From NCBI RefSeq assembly GCF_907164915.1, contig NC_061866.1, forward strand, positions 51,829,113 through 51,893,112: 64,000 nt of DNA, written 5' to 3'. Of the stretch, positions 12,505 to 23,266 are shown piece by piece. Source of the stretch: Impatiens glandulifera. Lineage: Eukaryota > Streptophyta > Magnoliopsida > Ericales > Balsaminaceae. Position numbers and translations under genes: made by a program. Under the pieces are notes generated by a model. The model did not search any database and was not told where the DNA came from. It saw nothing but the letters and a program-made list of their open reading frames with translations. The first letter of the stretch is position 1, and each line of letters begins with the position of its first letter.

Positions 12505-13409
12505 GGGCGCGAGACGACGAAATGAGGAACTTGGACACGATTGTTAATTTCTTATTTCTACCCAGGGTAAGATTGTCAAAAACCAGATTTATCCTTTTTT
12601 TTTTTAATAATACTGAAATCTTTATTAAATAAAAAATAAACCATTATTATTTATTTATTTCAAATAAAATAAGAGTTTTTATAAAATAATTCATTAATAG
12701 TTCAAGTGAGACTAATTTTTTTTAGAAAGCAAAGAAAATTCCATTATATAAGAGTTTATCATCCACATTTATCTCAATAAACTTGTACAAATTCCAATAT
12801 ATATAAGAAGGATTGCTTCAATCACAATTTTATTTATTTAGAATCTATTACTTTATTTTTTTTTCACTTTAAAAGACTATAAAAGTAAAATAAAAAAATA
12901 GAATTTTAGAATCGGAAAGTGTCTGAACAAATTTTTCATCTCAAATTCTTGTAATCTGAATAATACTCTAAATGATGTCCGTCTCCTTCTTAACAATAAA
13001 TGAGATGAAATATCGAATCTGAAGTTGTTTTTCATTTTTTTTACATACTATTATGTATATATATATATATATATATAAATTAATTTTTGGGTGTTAATTA
13101 TCAAAAACCCCTCGACTAAAGATTATTACAACGGTATGTGGTTCATAATATTTGATAAAGATTTTTTCGACATCATACTTTTTTCAATTTTCTCTAACCC
13201 TCCTCGTTAGAAACTTAAATAACTTCTTTATTTGAATAAACCCTCAACAAATTGCATTATGGTTGAATTTCTCTATTAAGAATTTGAATTTTGTAAATTG
13301 TTCGTTTAATTTAATAATTTCTTTGATTCAAAATGTCCATCATTTACATGGACCTCAGCTTTTTGCTTTGAACGTGGTCCCTTGCCTTGTTCTTCTTCTT
13401 CCTTAGAAC
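12505..13409. other. Intergenic DNA between KRTCAP2-like gene and SAUR
   Basis: The left part carries the promoter of the minus-strand KRTCAP2-like gene. A TA run lies at about 13053-13076. Nothing coding was recognised. Confidence 0.45.
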
Positions 13410-13417
13410 TATAAAAA
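13410..13417 (+). promoter_or_regulatory. TATA box of the SAUR gene
   Basis: TATAAAAA on the plus strand, 222 bases before the SAUR ATG, is the best TATA match upstream. It implies a 5' UTR of roughly 190 bases. Confidence 0.6.
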
Positions 13418-13600
13418 GCTTGCCTAATCATAGCATATATTCTCTGCTTCTCAAAAATCATACATAATAATAGAATCGAGAAATCTGTCTTCTTCAGCAG
13501 TACATCCATGAAAATACCCATCTGCTGCATCTCTTTCTTTTTCCTTTCCATCTCCATCTCTGATCCCTTACCCTTCTCCTTGAAGATTTACTAATACTTC

Positions 13601-13630
13601 TTTTCTTTTCTTTTCTTTTCTTTTCTTTTC
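13601..13630 (+). repeat. (TTTTC)6 pyrimidine tract in the SAUR 5' UTR
   Basis: Six perfect TTTTC units end nine bases before the SAUR start codon, so the tract sits in the leader of the mRNA. Such tracts are length-variable. Confidence 0.9.
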
Positions 13631-13639
13631 TTTACACAA

Positions 13640-14107
13640 ATGGGTAAGATTCACGGATTCAGGCTTAAACGCCGACGACGATCCGGTTATAAACGCTACA
13701 TCCGGCCGCCGCCGATGAACAGAGCGCGTTCAATCTCGCGTATATTTAACTCTCTCAAGAAAAAAGCCATGTCCTTTTGTTCATGCAAACCGAGTAACTC
13801 GAGACGGGGATATGTTCCATTGAACAACGCCGCTGACGACGATAAGCTGTCGGTGCCGCCGAAAGGCTATATGGCTGTTTACGTCGGCCAAAGAGACGGC
13901 GGCGGCGATGGATTTCATGAGTTTACGATTCCGGTTATATATTTGAATCATCCGTTATTCGGAGAGTTGTTGAGAGAATCACAGGATGAATTTGGGTTTA
14001 ATCATCCTGGCAAAATTACTATTCCTTGTAAGGTGTCTGATTTTGAAAATGTTCAAACCAGGATTGCCGCCGCCGCTGGTGGTCGCCGGAAATTAACCAA
14101 GTGGTGA
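13640..14107 (+). CDS. SAUR: SAUR-family small auxin-up RNA protein
   Basis: This is an intronless 155-residue frame, as usual for SAUR genes. The conserved SAUR domain spans about residues 70-141: VPPKGYMAVYVG, then FTIPVIYLNHPLFGELLRES, EFGF and GKITIPCKVSDFENV. The N-terminus (1-60) is long and very basic (RLKRRRRSGYKRY) with a CSC cysteine cluster at 47-49, the layout of the longer SAUR36/SAUR59-type members. SAUR proteins typically inhibit PP2C.D phosphatases and so activate plasma-membrane H+-ATPase during cell expansion, but the long SAUR subgroup is less well studied. The upstream TATA box and TTTTC leader support this start; Met26 is an in-frame alternative. Confidence 0.93.
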   Translation: MGKIHGFRLKRRRRSGYKRYIRPPPMNRARSISRIFNSLKKKAMSFCSCKPSNSRRGYVPLNNAADDDKLSVPPKGYMAVYVGQRDGGGDGFHEFTIPVIYLNHPLFGELLRESQDEFGFNHPGKITIPCKVSDFENVQTRIAAAAGGRRKLTKW

Positions 14108-15254
14108 TGAATAATAATGGGTTGTTGTTGTTAGATTAAATAGAAAGCAAAGTTTGTTAGGTAGTGTAATTTTGTATCACTTTTATATATTTTTATTAAT
14201 TTTTAGGTATTTTTTCATATTTTAATTTTAATTCATACCAATTTTGACGTAAATACAATGATGATAATTTGAAATTACCCCGTGATAATCGAACCGAATT
14301 GTCCTGTTTGGGCGTTTTTTTTTTTTTTATAAAACCGAATGAGAATGGTATTTGTGTTCTCGTCCCGATCTCACATAAGTTATGCTCTAAACACTATAAA
14401 CACAATTAAATATATAAAATCACTTATTTATTGTTCATATTCTTTATAATAACATAAAATTTAAACATATATTATATTAAATAATCCGTTGGGAAGATAT
14501 TAATAAATTCTCCGCCCGCACAAATTGTTTGTTTAGCACTAACCAGAAAAATAATAATATAAATGTCTGAATTTGGAAAGTCCAGATCCGGATCTGCTTT
14601 TACGATAAAATAATTATTATTACTTCTTTTTTTAATATCTATTGAGAATTTATTTATGGTATATATATATTAATAATATTGGTCAGTTGAAACTTATTTC
14701 CACTCTAGTTTCAAATGTTTTTGAACAAGTCCAATATATATATATTTTTTTAATTTAGAAGATAGTATGATACTCAAATCTAAGAATTTAATAATTTTTA
14801 AGATGCTAGCAAAATATAACTTAATTTTATTACAATTTATTGTAAAAGTAATATATGCCCAGATGACTCAATAAAGTGTCTAAAAAAATATGAACAAAAA
14901 TCTGATTCTATATCAGTTTAAGATGTTGCTGGCCAAAAGTAGTGTGGGCTTTATATAGAAAAATAAAATATTGCATCAAAATACAAATAAGCCCTTTGAC
15001 TATTCAAATGATTATCTTTCAAATAAACCAAAAATCTCTACATGGTTAACAACGAATTGCATTTAATGTCTTTACGCCGCGCCGATTCAGGAGGGCAAAA
15101 TTGTCACGATTAGACAATAAAGATAGTTAGTAGAGAAGTCTACTAAATATTATAACTATGAATAACAAAATTGTAGGGGGTTTAAAGGAATTGGTTAAGA
15201 GTTTATGTAATCTTCTACAAGAAAGAGAATACGTGGGGTTCATTGATCATTGAC
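14108..15254. other. Intergenic DNA, SAUR 3' end and PDLP promoter
   Basis: AT-rich sequence without a recognised gene. The part near 15200-15400 should hold PDLP promoter and 5' UTR sequence. Confidence 0.45.
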
Positions 15255-15261
15255 TATAAAT
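15255..15261 (+). promoter_or_regulatory. TATA box of the PDLP gene
   Basis: TATAAAT on the plus strand, about 150 bases before the PDLP ATG at 15407. Confidence 0.5.
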
Positions 15262-15406
15262 TTGAGGACTAATTGTTTACAATCTTCACTTTCATTTTTT
15301 AAACTTGACTACAAAAAGCAAACGGCAGTTGTGGTAGGGGGAATATAATAAAAGTTATCCCCAGAAAAAGCAAGCACTGACACATTTTCACTCACACTTT
15401 AGCACC

Positions 15407-16506
15407 ATGAAAGCATCTAATAGCATTACCAATAAGAAATTGAAATCACCCAATAACAAGAAAATATATTATTCATCAATGCCTAAACCTTTGTTCTTCA
15501 TCTTCATCTTCATCTTCTATCTTCTTCTTCCCATCATATTCAACAACAACAATTATCATTATGTCAAGTATGTCAAAGCCAGTAACAACAACAATCGCTA
15601 CATTTACGCGGCCTGCAGCTCTGAACCGGAAAAATTCGAGCCAAACTCCCCTTACGAATCAAACCTGCGCAATCTGCTAACTTCCCTCGTAACATCTTCC
15701 TCTCAAAGCCTCTACGGAAGCTTTTCCATCGCCAACGAAACCTCAACAGACATTTACGGTCTCTACCAATGTCGAGGCGATCTTAGGCTGAGAGAATGTT
15801 TGGGATGTGTTGAAAATGTAGCCAGTCAGGTTCAATTGGCATGTCCAAATGCTTATGGTGCCAGCCTCCAGTTTGAGGAATGCTTAATCAGATACGACAA
15901 AACCAACTTTCTAGGAATGTTGGACACTGAACTCAGGTAGTACGTAAAAATCTTGTCTAGAAAATTAAGGAATATTGGTTTTTGTCATTCTTCATTATTC
16001 TTGTTTTGCAGGTACAAGAAGTGTGGGAAAAGCGTGGGCGGAGGAGACCCGGAGTTCTTCAAGAGAAGAGATGATGTCTTGTTGGACTTGACAGTTTCTT
16101 CGGGGTTTCGAATCAGCAAGGCGGGGCTGGTGGAGGGATTCGCGCAATGTAATGGGGACTTAACTGCCTCGGACTGTTCGGTTTGTCTGGCTGATGCGGT
16201 TCAGAAAATCAAGACGGTTTGTGGGTCAGCTGAGGCTGCGGATATTTTCTTGGGTCAGTGCTATGCTAGGTGTTGGGCTTCCGGTTATTACGACTCTTCT
16301 CCAGGTATTTTTTATATAAGTATGTTCCTCTAGAAGACAAAGAATGTATATTAATCTTTACAAGTTAGGCTTTGAATTCTTGTATAGATTCTTCGGGCGA
16401 TGATCAAGTTGGGAAGACGGTTGCGATAATTGTTGGGGTGGTGGCCGGCCTAGCGGTCCTCATAATTCTTCTTTCGGTTTGTCGGAAATCACTGGCGAAA
16501 AAGTAA
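15407..16506 (+). CDS. PDLP: Plasmodesmata-located protein (two DUF26 domains)
   Basis: The model is join(15407-15936, 16012-16304, 16388-16506), 313 aa, all junctions in phase. Two gnk2/DUF26 domains each show the C-8X-C-2X-C signature: C122, C131 and C134 in the first, and QCNGDLTASDCSVC in the second. A single membrane span (VAIIVGVVAGLAVLIILLSV) is followed by a tail of only nine residues (CRKSLAKK region). This type I layout without a kinase domain defines PDLPs, which sit in plasmodesmata and promote callose deposition and channel closure. The hydrophobic signal core (29-45) is preceded by 24 polar residues; a second ATG encoding Met25 would place the signal at the extreme N-terminus and may be the true start. 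I infer the PDLP6-8 group. Confidence 0.9.
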
Positions 16507-17676
16507 GCCTGGTTTACCAAGGTTCCAATGGTTAGAAAATGTCCAACTTGTTGGCATCATCAACAATACTACTTTATTCCATTCCCTTCATTTTTCAACA
16601 CAAAATATGCAAGAATATTGTGAGTGGTTATTGTACTCTTTATGGGTGGCCTTCAATATTTTGATAAAAAAATATTAACCAACTATTAAAAGCTAGTTAG
16701 ATACACAAATAAATGAAATGTCAATTAATAGCTGATAGTTTTGTATCTATCTAGGAGGGTCTAAGATATCGGTAATAAACAGTCCAGTTTTTCGTAACCT
16801 TCTGGTTAAGGAAACTGACCGAACCGAAAACCAACTGATTCGACCAAACCGACTGTTCAAGGTATTCTAAATTGCAGTTCGGTTGGATGGTTAAATCTAC
16901 CTATCCATCATGAATAATTTTTTTAAATATTGTATAATTTGGTTGCAGCCTAAAGGTTAATGTATGGATTCTCTCTTAATAGTTGAAAAATATATATAAT
17001 AATAGTATAAGTCTTTTTGTTCTTAGTAAAAGAAAATACTTTCACACTAAACTGGTGTATATGTTATTTTAAGTAGATTTTAGGTATACATTGATTATTT
17101 AGCAATAAGTTATGTTCACAGAACAAAACTGACACAGAACCGATCATCTAACCGACCAAACGAAACCGAAATCAACAGTTTGGTTGTTCATTTCCATGCA
17201 CAAACCGACCGAACCGAATTGTTTACACATTAACGAAAATGAGAATTATTTGAGTAAAAAGATTTAAAAGTATTGATAAGAAAAATTGAAGAGAATTTAT
17301 AAAGGAGTTATTTAAGGGTAGTTCAAATAACCCAATACCCAACAAGGCTTCGGTATAAACTTGTGCCCGACTAGAAGAATACCAAAAATAGCACATTGAA
17401 ATGCCTTCAATCCAAATTTACCACATTCGGTCATTATGTATAAGTAGAAATAGGATATTTTCGGGTTAGTAGCTTATAAGAATATTGAAATAAGTGTTGA
17501 ATCTAGTAACACTTCAATATTCATATTTGGACATAATTTATTCTCCTTAGAACAATATTCCTACATATGAAAATACAAATAATGTCATATAAATTGTAAA
17601 GAAAGATTATTTGGCAGCCCCATAATGGAAATGAATCATATAATACAAAATATTAGCCATGAAAAGGGTTAAAAAA
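16507..17676. other. Intergenic DNA rich in AACCG motifs
   Basis: Two patches (about 16790-16890 and 17120-17225) are packed with AACCGA/CGGTT motifs such as ACCGACCGAACCGAATTG. This kind of simple degenerate sequence is common inside plant transposons, but no ends were found. No gene was recognised. Confidence 0.4.
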
Positions 17677-19050
17677 CTAACCAGAGCCAGCAATCAATTC
17701 AGTCACAAGTCCAACTGAAACTTCTTCATCAGATCCACCACAAAATTCATTCACCATTGTCTTCCAAATCTCCAAATCAAATCTCATTTTCCTCTTATCC
17801 ATCACTTCTAACACAAAGCTAGCATCTTCTAGCTTCCCACATCTAACCAGTCCACCAAACAATGTGCAAAACGTTTCCAGCCGCGGGCAATGCTTGTTCG
17901 TCAACATTAAGCTTAGAATCCTCAAACCGTCTTCAAAGTTTCCAAGTTGACAAAACCCATCAACCATTGTCCTATAAGTAACCGCAATCGGTTCAATCCC
18001 TCTCACTTGCATCTCCACCAAAAGCTTGTAAGCCTCAGAAGCTTTACCTTCCTTGCAGAGATAATTTATCAATATATTGTATATCACTACATCCGGTCTA
18101 ATTCGTCTTCTCTTCATATCGAGAAACATAGCTTTAGCTTCTTCAACCATACCCCTCCTTCCAAGATCACTCATTAAAACGCCATAATTTTTCAAGGAGG
18201 CCTTACAACCTTGATACTCCATGTCAAACATCATCTTCTTCGCTTCATTAAACTTCCCTATTGAGCACAAACCCTCCATCAATATAGCATACGTGACAGC
18301 ATCAGGGCGTTTCCTTTTCTTCGACATTTCATCAAACAAACACATAGCCCCGTCGAGATTACTTTTCTTACACATATACCCTATCAAACAATTATAAGTA
18401 ATCACATTTGGTTGAATTCTTTTCTCAGGCATTTCATCAAACAGTTGACGGGCTAGGTCCCATTCACCCATATCAAGAAACCCTTTTATCATAATATTGA
18501 AAGTAACTACATTTCGTCTAAAACCCATATCGGAAGCAGAGATGAACATGTGTCTCGCCTCTTCAAATTTACAATTACTAACCAGAACATTAAGTAGGGT
18601 ATTGAAAGACTGTAATGTACGTACACAATTGAACGATGTCATCTCACCAAAGAGTGCAACAGCCTGCTCGGGTAGGTTCGATTTGCCGTAATGACGAATA
18701 AGCGCAATGAAGATAGCTTCTTGGCAACGAATATTGTAGTCTTTGATGTAAGAAAGAAGGGTTTTGATTTCATCGAAGTAACGGGATTTTGCAAGCTTGT
18801 AAATGAGAGCAGAGCAAGATGGGTAATCATGTTTGAATCCCATTTGCTGGTAATGATGAAAAAGGGAGAGAGCTTCATCTGGGTTGTCCACTTCTTTGAC
18901 ATCAGTAATGAATGGGATTGGTTCGGGGGTGGTTTGAATCCTTGTGCTAGGTTTAGATGAACGAGAAGTGTGAAATTGAATAGTAGAAAAACAAGAACAA
19001 GGAACAGAGAAGAGTTTCTTGTTGAATGAATTTGCCTGAGAAATGGTCAT
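17677..19050 (-). CDS. P-class pentatricopeptide repeat protein, probably mitochondrial
   Basis: This is an intronless 457-residue frame. At least eight consecutive 35-residue P-type repeats are readable from about residue 147 on, with the typical openings FNTLLNVLV, VTFNIMIKGF, VITYNCLIGY, AVTYAILMEGL, VVIYNILINYL and AVTYRTMVDGF. No E or DYW domain follows, so it is a P-class RNA-binding protein and not an editing factor. The first 30 residues are rich in Ser, Phe and Arg without acidic residues, fitting a mitochondrial presequence. The segment DNPDEALSLFHHYQQMGFKH and what follows closely resembles Arabidopsis At1g07740 as I remember it. Its organellar RNA target is unknown. Paired TGGGCC motifs upstream fit the promoter style of nuclear genes for mitochondrial proteins. 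Confidence 0.93.
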   Translation of the reverse strand: MTISQANSFNKKLFSVPCSCFSTIQFHTSRSSKPSTRIQTTPEPIPFITDVKEVDNPDEALSLFHHYQQMGFKHDYPSCSALIYKLAKSRYFDEIKTLLSYIKDYNIRCQEAIFIALIRHYGKSNLPEQAVALFGEMTSFNCVRTLQSFNTLLNVLVSNCKFEEARHMFISASDMGFRRNVVTFNIMIKGFLDMGEWDLARQLFDEMPEKRIQPNVITYNCLIGYMCKKSNLDGAMCLFDEMSKKRKRPDAVTYAILMEGLCSIGKFNEAKKMMFDMEYQGCKASLKNYGVLMSDLGRRGMVEEAKAMFLDMKRRRIRPDVVIYNILINYLCKEGKASEAYKLLVEMQVRGIEPIAVTYRTMVDGFCQLGNFEDGLRILSLMLTNKHCPRLETFCTLFGGLVRCGKLEDASFVLEVMDKRKMRFDLEIWKTMVNEFCGGSDEEVSVGLVTELIAGSG

Positions 19051-19164
19051 TCAACCGGTCCTGACCTGAAACTTGAGTTTTTTTTTTAAGTTTTTTTGGT
19101 AATAGAAATTGTTAGTTTTGGTCCTTTGAAACGTCGAGTCAGCCCTAGTTTAATGGAATCAGAT

Positions 19165-19186
19165 TGGGCCTCAAAGTAAAGGCCCA
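19165..19186. promoter_or_regulatory. Paired site II (TGGGCC) motifs upstream of the PPR gene
   Basis: TGGGCC at 19165-19170 and its complement GGCCCA at 19181-19186 lie 115-136 bases before the PPR start at 19050. Site II motifs are TCP-binding elements enriched in promoters of genes for mitochondrial and translation proteins. Function here is inferred. Confidence 0.5.
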
Positions 19187-20807
19187 TGTAAATAAATAAA
19201 GTGAATTTATATTTATATTTTAAAAATAAACATGTGTAATACTCATAATAAAATTAATTTAAATTTTTATGAAATGTAAATAAAGATACACCTAACTTTT
19301 GGATTGACCTAATTACTATCCGCAAGGACGAATTAGAAATCTGAGTTTAGGTGTGAACAAATATTGAATTTTTTTTTATATAAAACGAGTAAATAAAAGT
19401 ATTTTTTAATAATTAGATAAATAAATAATATATTAAGTTTAAAAAAAAATAAGAAATTGAAATAATGTAAAAAAAAAAAAATCAAGGTAGACTTCGAATC
19501 CCTACCTACCTAGATGTACCCCTAATTATCGTCCCTTAAATAAATATATTAGTTTATATTTTATATGAAAATTTTTAAAATAATAATTAACAATTAGATC
19601 TTAAATTATATAATAAATATATTATCCTGAGTGATCATCATAATTTATTAGTTCAAATTAGGTTAGTATGATGACTCATCTCTCCAAAAAAATGACAGAA
19701 AATTTTGCATCTACCCCCACCAAATGTTTATATGACAAAATAAAATATTATTGTGGTCCAAATTATAATAATATCATATTAATTTATTATTTTAAATTAT
19801 GATAGTAAACAACTAGATTTTAAAGAATCAATCCCTCTCAAAACTGATAAAATTTACATTGATCTCCCACCCTATTATAGATTCTATGACAAAAATCTTG
19901 TACTAAATCACCGATCATTATAATTTCATCCTAATTTTGCTTAAAATATCAAATTTTTATAATATAGGTGAAAATCAATCAAACTCACTATACAATCAAA
20001 ATAAAAATAAAAAATATATCTCACAAATCAATTCTACAACATGGATACAAATATGTGGTAGAATTAAATGTGAACAATTATTGTCTCTAAAAGAATAAAG
20101 AAATATATCTACATCACCTAAACAAATATTTGCATAATTTTTTTAATAAACTTATAGGTAAGACAAGATCACTGATCACCCACTAGCTAAAAGATCTTTA
20201 TTTACATATTTAATTTTCATTATATAAAATTGTTCTTGATTTTTTGATTATTTTAAACAAGACATTGGTATCTGAATTAGTTTTTTTTATAATAATTTGT
20301 AATTATTTAAAATAAAAATGATTGATGATAATTTTGAAAATGTGAGTTTTTGTGATAAAAAGATTTACAATGTATTTATATGTAATGATAATTTCAAAAT
20401 AAAATAAAAAATATTTTGATTAATAAATTAATTAATGCAATCGCATAAAAATAATGTTTATTTATAGTTGGATTAAAATAAATACCTAAATTAATTACTC
20501 GTAATAAATAAATAAAAATTATATTAAACATTTAAAATTGTTAGATGTTGGTTAATAAAATTGAAAAGTTTAATTTTTTAAAATATTTTAATAAAGTCAT
20601 ATACTTTAACAAATTTGTATAATATTTATTTATTGATTTATTCATAAAATTTCACATCTAGATCTTTGCTGAATCTGTCCAAAGTTTTTTATTTTGACAA
20701 CATGGGTGTAAGATTTATTTTATTTATTTATCTTTTTTTTTTTTTTTTGTATGCATGACTGCTTGAAGGGAATAAAGAAATGATAGGAACTATATATTAG
20801 TATTAAT

Positions 20808-21012
20808 AGCTTGTTTGATTTGATGTTGAATTATTTAAGATTTTTGTTAGTTATTTTTAAATATATATATATATATATTAGTTTTAATTAGTTAAATTAT
20901 AGTAATATTTTTTATATTTAAAATTTAAATATTATAAAAATATAGTAAGAATATTTTAATGATAATTTATGTAATTTAATGTTTGAAAACAAATAACATC
21001 AAGCAAACAGAA
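20808..21012. mobile_element. Small element with CTTGTTTGAT-type ends (copy 1)
   Basis: The left end is AGCTTGTTTGATTTGATG and the inverted right end is TTCTGTTTGCTTGATGTT; both continue into TTATTT-rich sequence. The ends resemble three other copies in this window (31401, 32375, 41681). Target duplications were not resolved. Confidence 0.4.
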
Positions 21013-21146
21013 CTCTATCATTAATTTCGTGAATCATTGCATATCTTTGGTTGGAAATAGATATTTTGTATTTTTTTCTTAAATATTATTATGTTTCTTA
21101 TTTTATTATTTAAAAGAGAAATAGAATAAATTTTTATTTGGTAGGT

Positions 21147-21390
21147 TAGTTGTGAAAGATTACATTGAATAGTTTTAAAATGATTTATATTTTCTTATTT
21201 ATTATTTTATTAATAAATTATAAATTAAAATATTTTGTTTAACTTATTATATATATTAATAGTTGTGAAAGATCCGCCAGTTTCATAAGAGTTATTTGAA
21301 CAGTCTTAAAATAATTTATATCTTCTTATTTATTAATTTATTAATAAATTATAAATTAAAATATTTTGTTTATCTTATTATATATATTAA
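21147..21390. repeat. Imperfect tandem duplication, 113/131-bp units
   Basis: The block starting TAGTTGTGAAAGAT at 21147 recurs at 21260. Both copies end in the same run AATTATAAATTAAAATATTT. The second copy carries about 18 extra bases (around 21274-21291, CCGCCAGTTTCATAAGAG). Confidence 0.8.
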
Positions 21391-23266
21391 TGCATTTTAT
21401 TTTTTATTTAAATAATTTTAACTAGTATTTTTACAACTTTAAACAAATTTATTTTAAATAATTTTAGACTCCACAACTTTAATAAGGTTATTTGAATAAC
21501 TCATTACTTATTTAAAAAATTCATTATTTTTTATCAATATTTTCATCAATCAAATTAATCAATTTATTTTTTAAATAAATAAATTTTATAAACATTAATA
21601 TGTTTTATTTTTTTACAAACAATACATTTTTTTATAACCTAATATCAAACCAAATTATTTAAATAATCGAGTTATTTAAATAATCGAGTTATTTAGATAG
21701 TTCAGATCATTACAAGACCTTAATTTGAACAAGACAAAGTAAAAAATAAAAAATTATTTGATATAAAAGTTGTAATTGAATTATATAAATTTTCATTAGG
21801 TTAAATTAAAAAAGATATAAAATGTGGGATAATTTTAAATACTTTTGGCGAGATTTCTGTAGACATGAAAATACTCCTTTACCCTCAAAATCAAATTATT
21901 TTAAGAATAGTACTTATTTAATAATTACATATTTTTTTAATAATCAAATTACCCAACAACCATTCCACAATCTAATAGTTTAATAATTACTGAAATGAAG
22001 TAAATCTTAACAATAATGTTAGTTCAAATTCGTACTAACTATAATTTCATTATTTAATAATATTAGATTTTCTAGAGCGTTACACAAACATTAATGTTTT
22101 AGTATTTATATTAATGATATTCACATTCTAAGTTGACCATTTACTATTAAAAAAATCTTTACATTAATTTTTCTCTTTTCGACAAATGACAATATTTTTT
22201 AAATTACAACTGTCTGATAATCTGATTTAGTCTATTAAATAAAAAATAATTAAAATAGAATGAGGATCAGTAAAAAAAATTGTATATTGCAATCATAACA
22301 ACTAGTCAAGATTTAAAGTGGGTAATCATTATTCATTAGAATTAAAAATGTATATTGTCTTGTTTTTTAGTATATAAAATTAAATCATATACAATATTTT
22401 ATAAGTTATTTCACTTATATAATGACAATTCTATTTTTATATTTTGTTTTATTGACAAATCTAATTTCTTGTTTCTATTTTTAAGAATCCTATAAAAGTG
22501 TTAAAAGTCATTTTGTTTTTGCCCCATCGATTACTTTTTTTACTTTAGAGATTGACTATTTTTTTTATATATATTTTATATAGTTGGATGAAATTTTTTC
22601 TTCCAATTTTTTTTTTTTTATCTTCGAACAATATTCCTAACTTTTGATTTTGATGGGTCATTAGAGTAAAGATATAGAAGGAGAATTTGATGTCTTTTAA
22701 AAATATGCGACAAAACATGAAACCAAATTCCAGCTTCTCATTATTTAAGGATTTCTCGTTATGTTTACTTGTTATCATTTAACCTCAAATTTTTACAATC
22801 TAAAAACATTTTACATTTCATAACTTATTTTAATTTGGGGAATGATAAACTCAACGAAAGATTCAACGAAAACAAGTTCACGAATTCGACGTGGTCTGTT
22901 AGGTTGTCCCCACGTCCCGAAAACGCTGATTTCGAGTCCCCAAACCATTAATTTCGGAATATTATGAAGCCATTTCGAGACCTGAAATAAGCGTTTCGGA
23001 ACATTTTGAAAAATTTATATCTTCTACTCACATGTGATACCACGTTTGACTTTCTTTCGTTCATCTTTTCGTTGATCATTTTTTTTTAATTGAATCTTAT
23101 AAATCTTAAATAAGTTTATATTTGGATTGAAACTAAAAAAACAAAACAAAGAAACACTCAACTAGTAATTATTTGGATTCAGTTTGGCAAGCAAAGGTGA
23201 ATAGTTAAAACATTGAAACAAGGAATTACAACAAAAAGAAATGAATCAAACACAACCTTAATAACT

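Larger units (their letters stand above)
19187..23266. other. AT-rich intergenic DNA with small repeats
   Basis: No gene was recognised in these 4 kb. They contain a MITE-like element (20808-21012) and an imperfect tandem duplication (21147-21390). The less AT-rich patch at 22860-23010 has no coding signal on either strand. Confidence 0.45.

Noticed and set aside
13306..13557. Minus-strand 83-residue ORF divergent from SAUR
   Set aside because: It overlaps the plus-strand TATA box and leader of SAUR, is AT/CT-driven in composition and resembles no family.
18497..18960. Plus- and minus-strand ORFs of 64-89 residues
   Set aside because: They are shadow frames of the PPR gene.
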